DNA from: Tillus elongatus
Lineage: Eukaryota > Arthropoda > Insecta > Coleoptera > Cleridae
DNA: 64,000 bases
Reading direction: 5' to 3'
Assembly: GCA_964006375.1 (NCBI GenBank)
Contig: OZ023266.1
Location: forward strand, 14,148,565 to 14,212,564
In this document: positions 44,640 to 58,690 of the stretch, piece after piece
How the letters are laid out: each line of letters opens with the position of its first letter
How positions within the stretch are numbered: position 1 is the stretch's first letter
Made by a program: the position numbers and the translations under genes
The notes under the pieces: model-generated
What the model was told of the DNA's origin: nothing
The model's database searches: none
Seen by the model: the letters and a program-made list of their open reading frames with translations, nothing else

Positions 44640-46135
44640 ATTTTTCCCTGCAAGATATTTCTACGTAACGCATAATTCGCTCCTCTCATGATATGACCCA
44701 AGTACCCCAGCTTTCTCTTTTTTATAGTTTTTAGTAATTCTGGTTGGTTGTTTAGTTTTTGCAGTACGCTTGCATGCGTCACACGATCCAAACACGAGAT
44801 TATGAGAATTCGCCCGTAGCACCGCATTTAAAAAGCTTCCTGTTTTTGATGTTTCTGCTCTTCAATGTCAAAGCTTCCACTCCGTAAAGAAGAGTGGAGA
44901 AAACGTAGCATCTCATCATATGGATGCGCAGACTGATGCTGATGTCCCGGTTGCAGAATATCTTTTTTATTTTGTTGAATACTGTTCTGGCAATTTCAAT
45001 GCGGCTTTTGATCTCCTTCGTTTGATCGGCATTGTCTGTGATCCATGCACCCAAGGATGCTATTTTTTCAATTCTTGTATCGTCGATAACAAGATTAGAT
45101 TTAATGTCCTGGTTCTTTCGTATTACCATGAATTTGGTTTCCTTGAGATTTATTTTTAAGCGCAATTATTGCATTCAATATTAAGTTTTTGTACTAGATA
45201 TTGTAGTTCTTCTATTGTGCCTACTAATACGACGGTGTCATCTGCATATCTAATATTATTGAGAGTTTCTCCTTCTATCACGAGACCTTCGGACATGTCT
45301 GATAGTGATGTTTGACAGATGGTTTCGCTATACAGGTTGAACAGGAGAGGCGAGACCCTGACAACCCTGACGCATTCCTCGACATGTTCCAATTTCTGGT
45401 GTTAAGTTGCTTTCAGCTTTCACTTTTGCTAGTTGATCCCAGTACAAATTACAGATTACTCTTATATCGCTACTATCTATATTCTTACTCAGTAGAATTT
45501 GTCATAAGCATTCATGCTGTACCCTGTCGAATGCCTTCTCAAAATCAACAAAGCAAGTATATACTTCCTGATTAATATCAATACATCTCTGGGGCAAGAC
45601 GTTAATTCTACACAAAGTTTCTCGAGTACCCGTCCCTTTTCTAAATCCCATTTGAGTGCCACCAAGGTCTTCATCTAATTTCTTAAAAACCCTGTTGTAT
45701 ATTATCTTCAAAAGTTTTTCTTTAGTGTGTGACTCATCAGGTCTATAGTACGATGTTCACTGCATCTTTTGCCTTGGATTTCTTTGAAATTAGAACGAAC
45801 GTGGAAGGAAGCCAATCTTTTGATGATATTCAAGTTTTATATGTGTTGTTAAATAGCTCTAGCATGATTGTGATAAATTTTCTGTTCATTATTTTGAGCA
45901 GCTCCATAGAAATCTCGCCGTGTCTACTAGGCTTCCCATCTTTGGCCTGTTTGAGTGTATATTCTATTTCTTCTATCATTATTTCAGGTCCTGCGTCTTC
46001 TGTGTATTCATCTTGGTTTTCTCCCGTGTTCTTGTCGTTGTGACGTTGTGACGATGTGGAAGTAAAATAATTATCTGTATTCTGTTCATTTAACGTTAGC
46101 GTCTTTCTGCGGCTATGGACGATATTTAACGCCAC
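44640..46135 (-). pseudogene. RTE/BovB-like LINE reverse transcriptase, degraded
   Basis: The minus strand reads IEYTLKQAKDGKPSRHGEIS and MELLKIMN, then NRVFKKLDEDLGGTQMGFRK, VYTCFVDFEKAFDRVQHECL, a GMRQGC block, SPLLFNLYSE and NIRYADDTVVLVGT (catalytic YADD). The thumb and end follow: RLKINLKETKFMVI, HMMRCYVFSTLLYGVEALTL and KKRKLGYLGHIMRGANYALR. Motif order and the C-terminal GHIMR block fit RTE-type elements with no RNase H. Frames shift at several points, and the endonuclease and 3' end are missing. Confidence 0.8.
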
Positions 46136-46139
46136 TGAA

Positions 46140-47100
46140 ATAAATAATAATACAGTATTTACACCAGCAACATATTAGTACTAGTAGTATATTTCTTTAC
46201 ATTAATAATACAATGTACCTTACAAAATAAGCTTAATACTTGTGCTTGTCGTCACAAAATTTTCGTAAAAATTCGAAATTGTTATTATTGTCAAATAATA
46301 ATAAGTTTTAAATTCTGCAATCCATTGGACTTAAAATTTTGCTGGAAACATTTATCCAGCGATTTTAAAGCTCTAGTTCTCTTCTGAAAATTTCTAATGC
46401 CCATAGATTGATAACATGCTTGTACAGGCTGCCCTACAATTAATTGGACAATGGCTAAGTGGTGATAGCTGGTACAAAAATAAAGCGATTGGGCTCCACA
46501 TGCCTTAGTAAAATGTTACTCGTTTTCGTTTTAGAGGGTGTTTAAATCATTTTTCTTAAATCTATTTTTTCAAATATCTTGAAAGTTGTGTCTGACCGGC
46601 AGGAGTCAAGTGGAGGACCCGCGGGCGGGGCACACAAATGTAAGACCTGGATTGGTCTGTAAGGTGCCATAACCTCTGTGTATGTAAAGTTGCGGGTATG
46701 TTTGGACAGCGTGCCTGGTCTGCTGTACCCAGGCCGCGCTACCTTAGGCCTAAGGTAAAGGCGGGAGCAAATCAGGGCCCTTTTGTAGTAATACTGACAT
46801 GATATGCTTTATTAATGAGTTGTTGCAATTATAGACATATAAAGACAGTTGTTTTAGTACCATATTTAAGGAATATTTAGGATATTGAACATGTCTTGAT
46901 TTAAATGATGGATTTAGGTTAGACAAGGATGAGCTGGACACTTACAGTGGTTTATCTTTAATTGCACAGGTTTAGAAACTACAAGCACGTCCTTCTCTTC
47001 TGTTAACTAAAGCGGTGAGTGTCGACTAATATGTATTTTTCTACTTGAAAATTAAATAATATCCTAACGGCCCTCTATCTGTGACTTGTCGTGTGACATA
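46140..47100. other. No gene; one transposon-end-like word
   Basis: Near 46428 CAGGCTGCCCTACAATTAAT TGGACA looks like a mariner-type terminus, but no partner was found. The rest is unremarkable. Confidence 0.35.
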
Positions 47101-47230
47101 ATATATATATATATATATATATATAGGCATGTATATATGCACACATACATATTTGTACTGACCTTAGATATGGATTCTATGGGTTATAGTGCGGGCGCTC
47201 GTAAATAAATGTTTAGAAAGTCACAGATTG
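47101..47230 (+). repeat. (TA)n element fragment
   Basis: A short TA array (47101-47125), then a diverged right half (CTGACCTTAGATATGGATTC, GGGCGCTCGTAAATAAATG). Confidence 0.65.
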
Positions 47231-47278
47231 GTCAAGAATGAATTTATTTTTCCTAAGTAAGTTCGCTAAAATAACCAA

Positions 47279-47696
47279 ACGTCTCATCGGTGACCCTACC
47301 CTCACCCAAAGGCTGCCCACCCATTGCCCACCGACGTGCCGTATGTGACCTCTCTCTCTCTCTCTTTTATAGATATCTGCACGGGCACTGCTCAGAGGTG
47401 CTTTCTTCCATTGTTCCTCCACATGCTGCCCCCAACAGATCTACCAGGGGAACAGAGCGAATGCACCATTTGACTGTGCAGGTCATCAGACATAGACCAT
47501 CTTGTTATGCCCGCTCTTTTGTCACGAGGACTTCCAAGTTGTGCAATTCCTTGCCGGCACATATTTTTCCTTCTCCCCCGAACCTCCAAACCTTCAAGTC
47601 CAGAATTAACAAGCTGCCTCTTTCCTCCTTGTCGACACCCACGGTAGTATAGTATTTAGGCTGTAAGTCCTTGTGGTGTGTTGTTGAAAAAAATAG
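47279..47696 (+). pseudogene. LINE family A copy A5, 3' end
   Basis: Starts at LIGDPTLTQRL and runs in shifting frames through FYRYLHGHCSEVLSSIVPP, SKLCNSLPAHIFPSPPNLQT and SRINKLPLSSLSTPTV to the tail GTGTGTTGTTGAAAAAAA. A (CT)9-like run lies at 47350-47367. Severely 5'-truncated. Confidence 0.85.
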
Positions 47697-47699
47697 AAG

Positions 47700-48300
47700 G
47701 TACATCCATAGAAATACGAATAATAATGCATATAAAAACTTTAAACCAGCCACTTTATTTTAGTCGTTCGACCATTACCATGGTGTTATCATAATATATG
47801 CTGATCTATAGGTAACAAATGTCCAATTGATGCCAATAGATTTTTCTTACATCCTGTGTTAAATGGATGGAAGAAAACAAAAACGAAGCAAAAATATATT
47901 TGTAACAGACAGCATCTACAATTCAATCACCATTTTCACCTAAAAACTCCACCTGTTGGACTTAAATTCCATCATTATCTTAAAGTTGTGTCTAATATCC
48001 ATTAAACATCAATGCACTCTCTACCTAGAGAACCGTCGTACAGACATTGTAGTCAATTGATATGAAGCCTGTATAATATTTAAGTTCTAATTGGGAAAGT
48101 GGGTAATAAATTCAAAAACAATACTGCACTGTCTGAAAATAATGGGACCATCTGTCTGTAATTGATGGAATTACTCGCCCATGACATATACACCGTTTCC
48201 CCCAGGACCGTACTTACTTTTTGTCAAGTCAGTGTTTAAGTTTAATTTATTAACAACAGATTCTATCAACCTTTCACGACCGTAGTCCAAAATTGCATCT
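47700..48300. other. No feature seen
   Basis: No open frame or repeat recognised. Confidence 0.45.
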
Positions 48301-48319
48301 TGGCCGACATGGGAGACAA

Positions 48320-48474
<155 letters not shown>

Positions 48475-48854
48475 TTTATTGTTGCGCATTACTTACAAAA
48501 CAATACAAATTACAGAAATGTGCAAAAAGTACAGGTGATTAAACAGGACAAATAATTCTGAATAAAATGAGTTACAACAATACATAATTTAAACAATCCA
48601 CTGAAGGCGAACTTTGTTAGTGGAAATAGGTACTTAAAACTCGACGCCCTTGTCCCCTGTTTCGCTCACTTGACCCTGCCGTCAGCCGTACATGTCCCAG
48701 ACACATCAGCATGTCAAAGGCAGCGTGAACAAATAGTTTAAATAAACAATTTATGTGATATTATTTCTGAACGTCATAACGTATGGATTTGACATGATTA
48801 AGGAAAAGTAAAAGGCTTTCAATACCAGACAACTAATTTTATTCTAAAAACCTA

Positions 48855-48900
48855 CGCGTTTCGGCCCATTATTGAGCCATCCTCAGGGGTTTAGACCTAT
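48855..48900 (-). other. Hammerhead-like stem-loop motif
   Basis: The minus strand reads CTGAGGATGGCTCAATAATG then GGCCGAAACGCGTAGG. GGCTCA can pair with TGGGCC between CTGAGGA and GAAAC. The order resembles a hammerhead core with one unpaired base at stem II. The same layout occurs near 40.77, 41.07 and 44.18 kb. Confidence 0.4.
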
Positions 48901-49035
48901 AATGCAAAAAATGGTTGTCAGAAACTATGTTTCTGGTAGGTCTACCATGCGAGTGACTAACACTGCAACTACAGAAAGAATTTATGTAAACATTTATTTA
49001 TTTTATATTTATTTTACATATTAACAATAACCAAA

Positions 49036-50009
49036 AAAGTCTAGACGCAGCAAGTGCGTTATGAAAGTGAATTTTCATAAAAATGTTTTCAATAGCAAAT
49101 ATGTCTCTTTAATGCAAGCAGGCGTTGTACAAACAACGTACCATATTTTATCAAAATAACTTATTGTTTAAAAATGTACAAAAATTTTCCAAAAATAAAC
49201 TTAAAGTGTTTCCGAGAAAACTCGTTTCCTAGCCGGCGGACCTTAGGTTAATAGCAAATTGAGTTATTGCATTTTGAAGCATTTAATGAAAATTCGCTAC
49301 CAAAACGCGTCTCGATTTTTTTTTACAATCATGCATCATATTTCGCTGAAAAATCTTAAAATGCAAAAAGGAATGTTCAAAAAAAATTGTAGATATCACC
49401 AACGACTTATGGGCCACCCTGTGATTGTCAAAATAAATTATAAGATGCTGCTCAAGACACCCTATAAGTAACGTATACAGTTTTTTCTCGTATCTTGCAC
49501 AATAACAATTATATTGAGCTTTACCGTTGAAATGCGTCACCCTGTATATATGTAAACAGAAAGTTAACCCGGATATGGATTCTAGGGGGCCTAGTTTTCC
49601 CTCATTTGGAGAAACCTTTTTGGAATTCAGAAGTCCCGGTCTCCTCATTAAGGAATTTTTTTAAGGAAAATTATTTTTAAGGAAAATTAGGTAAAAATTA
49701 TAAACCGTTAAACCATACACTTAACTAAACAACTGCCAAGGCATCAGAAAAAGTGTCCATTTGAAATGAATTTTCTGGAAATATTTTATTAAAATGAAGG
49801 GCAATGATGGTTGAAGCTGAAACTTAAGGGTTTGCGGAACACTCTTTACATACACCGTATTTCTTTCTGGTTCTTTGCCTATATGTTGCCAATTTTGACG
49901 TTTCAAATAGCGACTTTTTACGCTTCGAGAAAAACTCAAATTTTTTTCTTTAAATGCCTATAGCTTTTTTGTCTTTAAACTCACGGACCTAAATTTTGGT
50001 AGATGGTTC

Positions 50010-50079
<70 letters not shown>

Positions 50080-50510
50080 CTGAATATGAATTGTAGGTGG
50101 CCCAGTTCGCGCTAATTTGAAGAAATTTCTTCTAAATTCAAACGTAGGGATCTCCCCATCAGTGAATTTTTTCTAAGAAAATTCACTAAAACAAGCACTT
50201 GTGAAGTCACGGGAAAAGTCTACGACTGTATTAAATATGGAACGGGTTCACTAAGTTAGGGCAATGACAAACAACCAGATATGCTATTCAAATTGAATTA
50301 AGTCTTAAAACTTTCATCTCCTCTTTATTAAATTATTTTTTACACAACAAGTCGCTAAAAGATTCATCGGAATAACAACAATCTGATGAGATAACGGTAA
50401 AGTGAAATGAGACAAAAAAAATTGATAAAAAGTAAAGTCACTAACTAGGATAAGAACTCGTCATGTAAGAGTCGATTATCGGATGTCCAATCGGCTACGG
50501 TAGACATGTA
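49036..50510 (-). mobile_element. Composite unit copy 2 (MITE, linker, TA block, SINE S1)
   Basis: In plus-strand order: MITE (49036-49315), linker module (49316-49560), right-half-like block (49561-49650), 300-bp module (49680-50014), TA array (50015-50077), right half with hairpin terminus (50078-50185), SINE S1 (50180-50510). This is the reverse of 30128-32456, with the same joins. The similarity continues past the SINE to about 51010 with another (TA)n left half, as on the other side at 29.6-30.1 kb. Confidence 0.8.
50015..50077. repeat. (TA)n microsatellite
   Basis: Pure TA array in composite copy 2. Confidence 0.98.
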
Positions 50511-51010
50511 TGTACTAGCAGGTATATCCAGTAGTACCTATGTTAATTGTCTAACGTCTTTACTATTTACACCAAACAATTTTTATTTACAATGGATTTT
50601 TTGCTCATATTTTAGCGAAATGAAGGAAAATAACGACTTATACACATATCTAGGAGCTTGATCGTCATTTCGCGTCGTATTTTTCAGTCCCATTCGTACT
50701 CCTACCATAATTATCAATTTTGACGTTTTAACTTTCTTTAATCAGATTTAATTAATTAAAAATTAATTTACCTCTGACTTTTGTGTCTTTTAACATAGAG
50801 ATCTGAATTTTGGTGCATAGGATTCTCTTTATGACAGAAACCAGCGTACCAAATTTGATTGCCGTTACTTTGTTACTTGCGGAGATTTTTTTGTTGTTGA
50901 AAGAAAACACAAAATTTGCCGGGAAAACCTGGACCGATTTTCCTGGCTAACAAACTTATCGAAGCCACTTGCAAAAAGGAAGGTACCTACCAAATTTGAT
51001 CAAAATCGGC
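50511..51010 (-). repeat. Extension of composite copy 2
   Basis: Matches 29750-30128 in inverse orientation (CATATCTAGGAGCTTG, TTAATTAATTAAAAATTAATT and CCAAATTTGATTGCCGTTAC blocks). It ends in a left half without a TA array. Confidence 0.7.
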
Positions 51011-51534
51011 CATTTCACACTGCAAAAAGTGATAGTTAATAAGAAACAATTAATGATACCAAGTATGTTTTAGATAAAAGACAAGATCAAAAATTTTAGA
51101 TAAGAGTCAGTGTAGAATTCCAGAGCAGATTATTTCGTTGTGTGCAAGTGAATGGAGAAGATTTTGAACATTTATTATAAGAAAGGGACGTTTTTATTAA
51201 GTTTATTTTCGAAGTTTCAATTTCAGGGTAAACTGTTTAGTTTTAATATTCCGGTATTAAATTTCCACCCTGTATTGAAAACTGTAATATTAGACCATAC
51301 ATATGGGATATCTCCGCATTCAGAAAAATGTGATCCATCGAATTGTGATGGAAAAATGTAGGGTTGCTATTTTTAAAAAATGGATAAAGTGGTGGGGAAA
51401 ATGGTGGGAGTTTTTTAACTATGATTATAAGATAATGTTCGACAAATTAAACTTCACGTGTCTCAGCGTTTTCCATGAAAACTATTTTTTGCTGAATAAT
51501 GAATTTTATTCCATAAGTGTGTGTGTGTGTTTTG

Positions 51535-51893
51535 CTTCTTTAACGTCGACCTATTTCCGCGACTATGGCCAATCACGACGCCAAGGAGCAGTTTGACCTC
51601 ACTATCCTGGATATTTTGCCGAACCCCTGCCTTTCTGTAAGGAGGGTAGGGATCTTTTAACGTGCCCAACATCGCATGGACACGGTACCGACGGATTTAC
51701 GCCCCCTCCGAAGAGCCGAACGTGCAGACATTCAACCTGCTCAAATACAATGCCAGAACCTCGGTTGATGTTAATGTTACAGTTTGTACTGAAAAAGTGA
51801 AAGGAGAACACTGGGATCGAACTCAGTACCCTTCGGTTCAGAGGCACACGTTCTTGCCCCTGAACCACCAAGGCTCTTTTACAAAAGTGTGTT
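51535..51893 (-). mobile_element. tRNA-derived SINE S2
   Basis: The minus strand starts near 51893 with a tRNA-like head: A-box-like TGGTTCAGGGG and B box GAGTTCGATCCC (51809-51820). The body contains GGGCACGTTAAAAGATCCCT and GGCGTCGTGATTGGCCATAG. The tail GGTCGACGTTAAAGAAGCAA ends in (CA)n. Fragments lie at 37.2 and 63.9 kb. The head adjoins a (TA)n array at 51901. Confidence 0.7.
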
Positions 51894-51899
51894 TCACAC

Positions 51900-51900
<1 letters not shown>

Positions 51901-51953
<53 letters not shown>

Positions 51954-52022
51954 ATAAAAAAAATTGAAACTGACTCTGGATACGGGTTCTAAGGGGCCTA
52001 GTTCGAGCTCATTTGGGGAAAA
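51901..52022 (+). repeat. (TA)n array with element right half
   Basis: TA array (51901-51951), then AAATTGAAACTGACTCTGGA ... TAGTTCGAGCTCATTTGGGG. The terminal part is missing. Confidence 0.75.
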
Positions 52023-52029
52023 TTGACAC

Positions 52030-52210
52030 TTGTCAATAAAACTAGAGTATATAACGTTTCAAAAGTTTATCGGTACCAGGAATACAAATATTTTCTTTGT
52101 GGTCAAGTCAGGGGCCCTAAATTCATTCCATGAGAATGATTTTCTGAAGAGACTACATTATAACAGCTATGTGAAAGTTATGATTCAATTTGCAGCACTA
52201 TTTTATGAAG
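52030..52210 (-). repeat. Interspersed repeat G, copy 6
   Basis: Inverse of the first 180 bp of copies 1 and 5 (TATAACGTTTCAAAAGTTTA, TCAGGGGCCCTAAATTCATT). Confidence 0.7.
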
Positions 52211-52566
52211 GGGAGAAATTTAAAGAACTGGCTTCAAACTACACTCCAGCTCCCATAATGTTCTCCCTATTTTACACCATGTGATTTTTGCGATGGGGAT
52301 GGTAGACTAAATAACTGGCTTCAAACCATATTAATAATGTTTGATTAATTTTGGATTAAGGGGGCTTTTGCGATGTTATATAGATGTAGATGGAAATAAT
52401 GTGAAAACCAATTAGATATTGTTACGGCCACTTTTTCCGCTCCCATAACGCTCTTACTGACTTAACAATAACATCTGGAAAGGCTTAGTAGCACAACGTG
52501 CTTAATTAATAATGAGTCATCGTTAAGCATTGGATTGAGCAGTTTTATGAAGAATACATTCAATAA

Positions 52567-52912
<346 letters not shown>

Positions 52913-53099
52913 AAAAATAAAAAAGCCTGGACGCAGCAAGTGCGTTATGGTAGTGAATTTTCATAGAAATGATCTTGCACAAAATATTTTATTATAACTT
53001 TTTTTTCTTGTAACATAGAAATCTAAATTTTGGTGTATAGTATACTTTTTATATCGTAAACCTACCTACCAAATTTGGTTATCATAGATTTGTTAATTT

Positions 53100-53545
53100 T
53101 TAAGATAATTTTTTTTTTTTCAAATGAAAACTCAAAATTTTCACCGGAAACCCTCGTCCGATTTTTCTGATTAACGAACTTATCAAAGCCATTTACAAAA
53201 GTAAGGTACTTGCCAAATTTTATCAAAGTCGGCCCATTATTCTTTGAGATAATTTTTTTTTTAGAATGAAAACTCAAAATTTTCCTGGAAAACCTCGTCC
53301 GATTTTCCTGACTAACAAACTTGTCAAAGCCATTTACAAAGGGAAGGTACATGCCAAATTTCACTAAAATCGGCTTATTACTTTTTGAGATAAGAATTTT
53401 TTTCGAATGAAAACTCAAAATTTTCCCGGAAAACCTCGTCCGATTTTCCTGACTAACGAACTTATCCAAGCCATTTACAAAGGAAAGGTACATGCCAAAT
53501 TTTATCAAAATCGGCCCATTATTTTTTGAGTTATCGGTGTGATAC
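53100..53545 (+). repeat. 141-bp tandem repeat, about 3 units
   Basis: AACTCAAAAT at 53129, 53271 and 53412. Same unit as 1060-1625, where there are four. Confidence 0.85.
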
Positions 53546-53547
53546 AT

Positions 53548-53802
<255 letters not shown>

Positions 53803-53884
53803 CCGAGCGATAACTGAAAAACTACTAAACTGATTTGAACGAAACTTAGCATATAGCTTCATTTTAATAAGATATATATATATA

Positions 53885-54791
<907 letters not shown>

Positions 54792-54929
54792 ATATAAAAA
54801 TTGAAACTGACCCCGGATATGGGTTCTAGGAGTCCTAGTTCGCGCTCATTTGCGAAAATTTTTTCAAAATTCAAAAGTCGGGATCTCCCCAGTAGTGCAT
54901 TTTTTCTACGAACATTCACTAAAAATTAA

Positions 54930-56100
54930 AGTGAAAACCAATTAGATATGCAACGAAACCAGTCTTGTTATTTATATGTCACATAACGTATTTTTATACA
55001 AATTTATCAGCATGAAAAATAGGGATTACCCACATCACTTTGATTAAATTCGCATTACCAACGTGACATCTGTCTGTCCAGTACGATTAGTATCAAGTGG
55101 ACTTGATAGACTAGGAGTATGATAAGTTTTAGAGCGAGTGAGCCAAGACAGGACGACATGACGATATATATACAGAAAAGAGAGAATGACGAGACAGATG
55201 TCTGATGTCTGTGATGCGGATTTGTTGAAGCGCGAAGTACAAAGATGAGAGCCTAAACAATATTAAATGTAATCTGGAGATCTGTAGGAGATAGCACCGG
55301 TCTCTGAATGAGGAGTAATAATAGGGGGACATTACACAAGCTCTGATCACCGAGCCGATAATACACCGTGCTTTTATAATACTCTCTGTAGGATATGAGA
55401 GGTCTCTCTTCTTATTCTTGCTTATTACGTGGTTTAACGTTTGTATTACCAGTAAAATATCCTGCTGATTATAAAGTGTGGTAAAGGAATACAGGATGTC
55501 CCACGTATACTTTCCGTTAGCCGTTTCTGGAGTACGGCTCAGAATTGAAACCTGAAAATTTACGCACGTGTATTTCTCAAAATGTACAGTTCACTGAATA
55601 TATTGACGTTAGTATGGGATTTCCGGTTATACCGGAAGTAGACGTCAACTTTCTTATTTCATATGGAAGATGGTGTTTTTTTATTACGGATCTAGATTGC
55701 GCGTGAAATTCTATGGTAGGTTTCACTAACATGTTATGTCATTTTTCTCAACCATTTTCGAGATACCTAATTCAAAAATTTCTTAAAAAACATTGTCACA
55801 TTTACACACATGTATCTCTCTTATTTTTCAACCTGAAGAGTTGAAATTTTAAAGTGCAAATTCTAAAATGCCACAAAATATTTTGAATTAACTAAATCTA
55901 GTACAAGTTAGACAGGGTGTCCGAAATAGACCGGTCAATCTTGAAAATTTTAAAACCTTATGACTTTATTATTTTAAATAGAATACCCAATGTTTTATAA
56001 CGTTAGTTCATGTAATTTTTATTGTTCTTTCGATTGGTATCAGTATTCCCTATACCTAAGTCCCACCGATTTGAAGATAATTAAACGTTATTTGTGATAA
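54930..56100. other. No gene; transposon-end-like words
   Basis: CAGGATGTCCCACGTATACT (55492) and CAGGGTGTCCGAAATAGACC (55912) are typical of mariner-like termini but I could not pair them. The rest is not recognisable. Confidence 0.35.
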
Positions 56101-56257
56101 GAAATAATTATTAGTCAGTTTATCAGGTTGCCTAGTAGATGAAAATTTTAAACGTCATCTTCCGACATAAGTAAAATATGCGACGACTTTTGAATACAAC
56201 TTTTATTTACTAGGAGTATAATCGAATTATTAACAGAAGATGTCGTGTGGTTGCCAA

Positions 56258-56956
56258 GAGATTTCCACATAAACACAGATCAACTCGTTACATGATCAGA
56301 ATACTACTAAAAAATTTCTAATAATGGAGTGTTTCGTCCAAAATTGAGAGTAAAACATTATTAGGGAACAAAGACATTTGTGTGTTAACACTCAACACTT
56401 AACAATAAGTGTTAGAAATTTGCACCGTTCACTTCGAGGCATTTGCTGGCTCTTTTAATGATGGTATCTGTGGCTCGAGAAAGGCAATCTTACTTCATTA
56501 CGTTGAAGGCTTCTAATAATCTAGCTATCATATCTTGTTTTGTAGTAGGTGGTTCCCGGTAAACTTTGTTCGTAATGCACGCCCAGATACTAACATCTAG
56601 TGGAGTCAAGTCTGGTGAGCGGGCCGGTCAACGATGAGGACCACCGTTGGCTATCCATCTGTCTTCAAATGTTTCCTGGAGTAGGTCGCTTACTATCTGT
56701 GAGTTGTGTGGTGGAGCTCCATCTTGTTGATACCACACTTCTGCAGCTTCGTGTTCATGCAAGGAGTTCAGCGCTGATTTCCACATAAACACAGATAAAC
56801 TGGTTACATGATCAAAATACTACTAAAAATTTTCTAAGAATGGAGTGTTTCGTCCAAAATTTGATAAGAGTAAAGCATTATTAGGGAACAAAGAGATTTG
56901 TGTGTTATCACTTTAGAATAAATGTTCTAAATTTGCACCGTTCACTTCGAGGCATA
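56258..56956. repeat. Direct repeats flanking a transposase remnant
   Basis: ATTTCCACATAAACACAGAT ... CACTTCGAGGCAT occurs at 56258-56445 and 56778-56956. Further out, GTCAGTTTATCAGGTTGCCT (56114) has a partner at 56971. Period about 520 bp at the inner pair. Confidence 0.75.
56410..56790 (-). pseudogene. DD41D mariner-like transposase remnant
   Basis: The minus strand reads VWYQQDGAPPHNSQIVSDLL, then FEDRWIANGGPHR, a stop codon in place of Trp, PARSPDLTPLDVSIWACITN and KVYREPPTTKQDMIAR. The second and third catalytic Asp are present with 41 positions between them, counting the stop. This is the same family as the gene at 15.3 kb. The N-terminal DNA-binding half and first Asp are missing; a stop follows FNVMK. 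Confidence 0.75.
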
Positions 56957-57093
56957 TTTTCGATAAGAAATAATTATCAGTCAGTTTATCATCAGGTTGC
57001 CTAGGAGATGAAAATTTTAAACGTTATCTTCCGACAGTAAACTTAATGTTTGTACTGCAAAGTACGTCTGTCAGTTGTATTTTAATAATAAAA

Positions 57094-58080
57094 GTCTGGA
57101 CGCAACAAGTGCGTTATGGAAGTGAATTTTCATATAAGGGTTTTTAATAACAAATATGTCTCTTTAATTCAAGCAGGCATCAAATAGGTCACCGGTATAA
57201 CCTATATAGTAGAAACAATGTACCATATATTATCAAAATAACTTGATTGAAAATGTACACAAATTTTTCGAAAATAAATTTAAAATATTTCCGAGAAAAA
57301 TCGTTTCCTAGCCAACGAACCTTAGGTTAATAGCAAATTGAGTTATTGAATTTTGATGCATTTAATGAAAAGTCGCTACTAAAACGCACTTACTGCGTCT
57401 CGATTTTTTTACAAACATGCATCATATTTCGATGAAAATGCAAAAATGCAATAAGGAATGTAAAAAAAAATAATTTAGGTAGGTATCACCAACGACTTAT
57501 GGGCCACCCTGTGATTTTCAAAATAATTTTATAAGATGCAGCTCAAGACACCCTATAAGTAACGTATACAATTTTTACTCGTAATAACAATTATATTGAG
57601 CTTTTCCGTAGAAATGCTTCACCCTGTATTAATGTAAGCAGAAAGTAAACCGACTATGGATTTTAGATTCTAGGGGACCTAGTTTGCGCTCATTTGAAGA
57701 AATGTTTATAGAATTCAAAAGCCGCGGTCTCCTCAGATTTTTTTTACGAAAATTAGCTAAAAATTATAGACCGTTAAACCATAAACTTAACTAAAACTAC
57801 TGCCAAAGCATCAGATAAAGTGTCTATTTGAAATGAATTTTCTGGAAATATTTTATTGGAACGAAGGACAATGATAGTTGAAGCTGAAACTTAAGGGTTT
57901 GTAAAACACTCTTTACATAATCCGTATTTCTTTCAGGCTCTTTGTCTAAAAGTTGCCAATTTTGATGTTTCAAATCGCGACTATTTATGTTTTGAGGAAA
58001 ACCGCAATTTTTTTTCCTTTAATACCTGTAACTTTTTTGTCTTTAAACTTACAGACCTAAATTAATGTTGGTAAATGGTT

Positions 58081-58170
<90 letters not shown>

Positions 58171-58191
58171 TATATATCAAGGGTCATTTTC

Positions 58192-58243
<52 letters not shown>

Positions 58244-58690
58244 GAAAATGACCCTTGATATGGGTTCTAGGGGGCCTAGTTCGCGCTCATTTCAAGATAT
58301 TTTTTCTAAATTTAAAAGTCGGGATCTCCTCATTAGTAATTTTTTTTTAAAGAAAATTCACTAAAACAAGCACTTGTGAAGCCACGGGAAAAGTCTACGA
58401 CTGTATTAAATATGGAACGGTTTCACTAAGTTAGATCAAGAACAAACAACTAGATATTCTATTCAAATTGAATTAAGTCTTCTATCATCTCCCCTTTTCA
58501 GATTATTTTCTATACAAAAACTAAAAATTCATTGGAATAACAGCAATCTGATTAGATAACGGTAGAGTGAAATGAGATTTAAAAAAATGATAAAAAATAA
58601 AGTCATTAACTAGGATTAGAACTCGTAATGTCGGAGTCGACTATCCGATGTACACGGCTCACCCAACTGGGCTACGGCGCACAGTGGGTT
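57094..58690 (-). mobile_element. Composite unit copy 3 (MITE, linker, TA block, SINE S1)
   Basis: In plus-strand order: MITE (57094-57402), linker module (57405-57640), right-half-like block (57650-57740), 300-bp module (57745-58085), TA arrays (58086-58168 and 58195-58240), right half with GAAAATTCACTAAAACAAGC join, SINE S1 (58360-58678). Same order as at 30.1 and 49.0 kb. The SINE head (A box TAGCCCAGTTGG on the minus strand) is interrupted at 58676 by another element. Confidence 0.8.
58174..58261. repeat. (TA)n-centred palindrome
   Basis: ATATCAAGGGTCATTTTCAA and its exact complement TTGAAAATGACCCTTGATAT flank a TA array. The right half's inner edge is duplicated in inverse orientation. 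Confidence 0.9.

Noticed and set aside
56600..56788. 62-codon plus-strand open frame
   Set aside because: Antisense of the DD41D transposase remnant, which has recognisable motifs on the minus strand.
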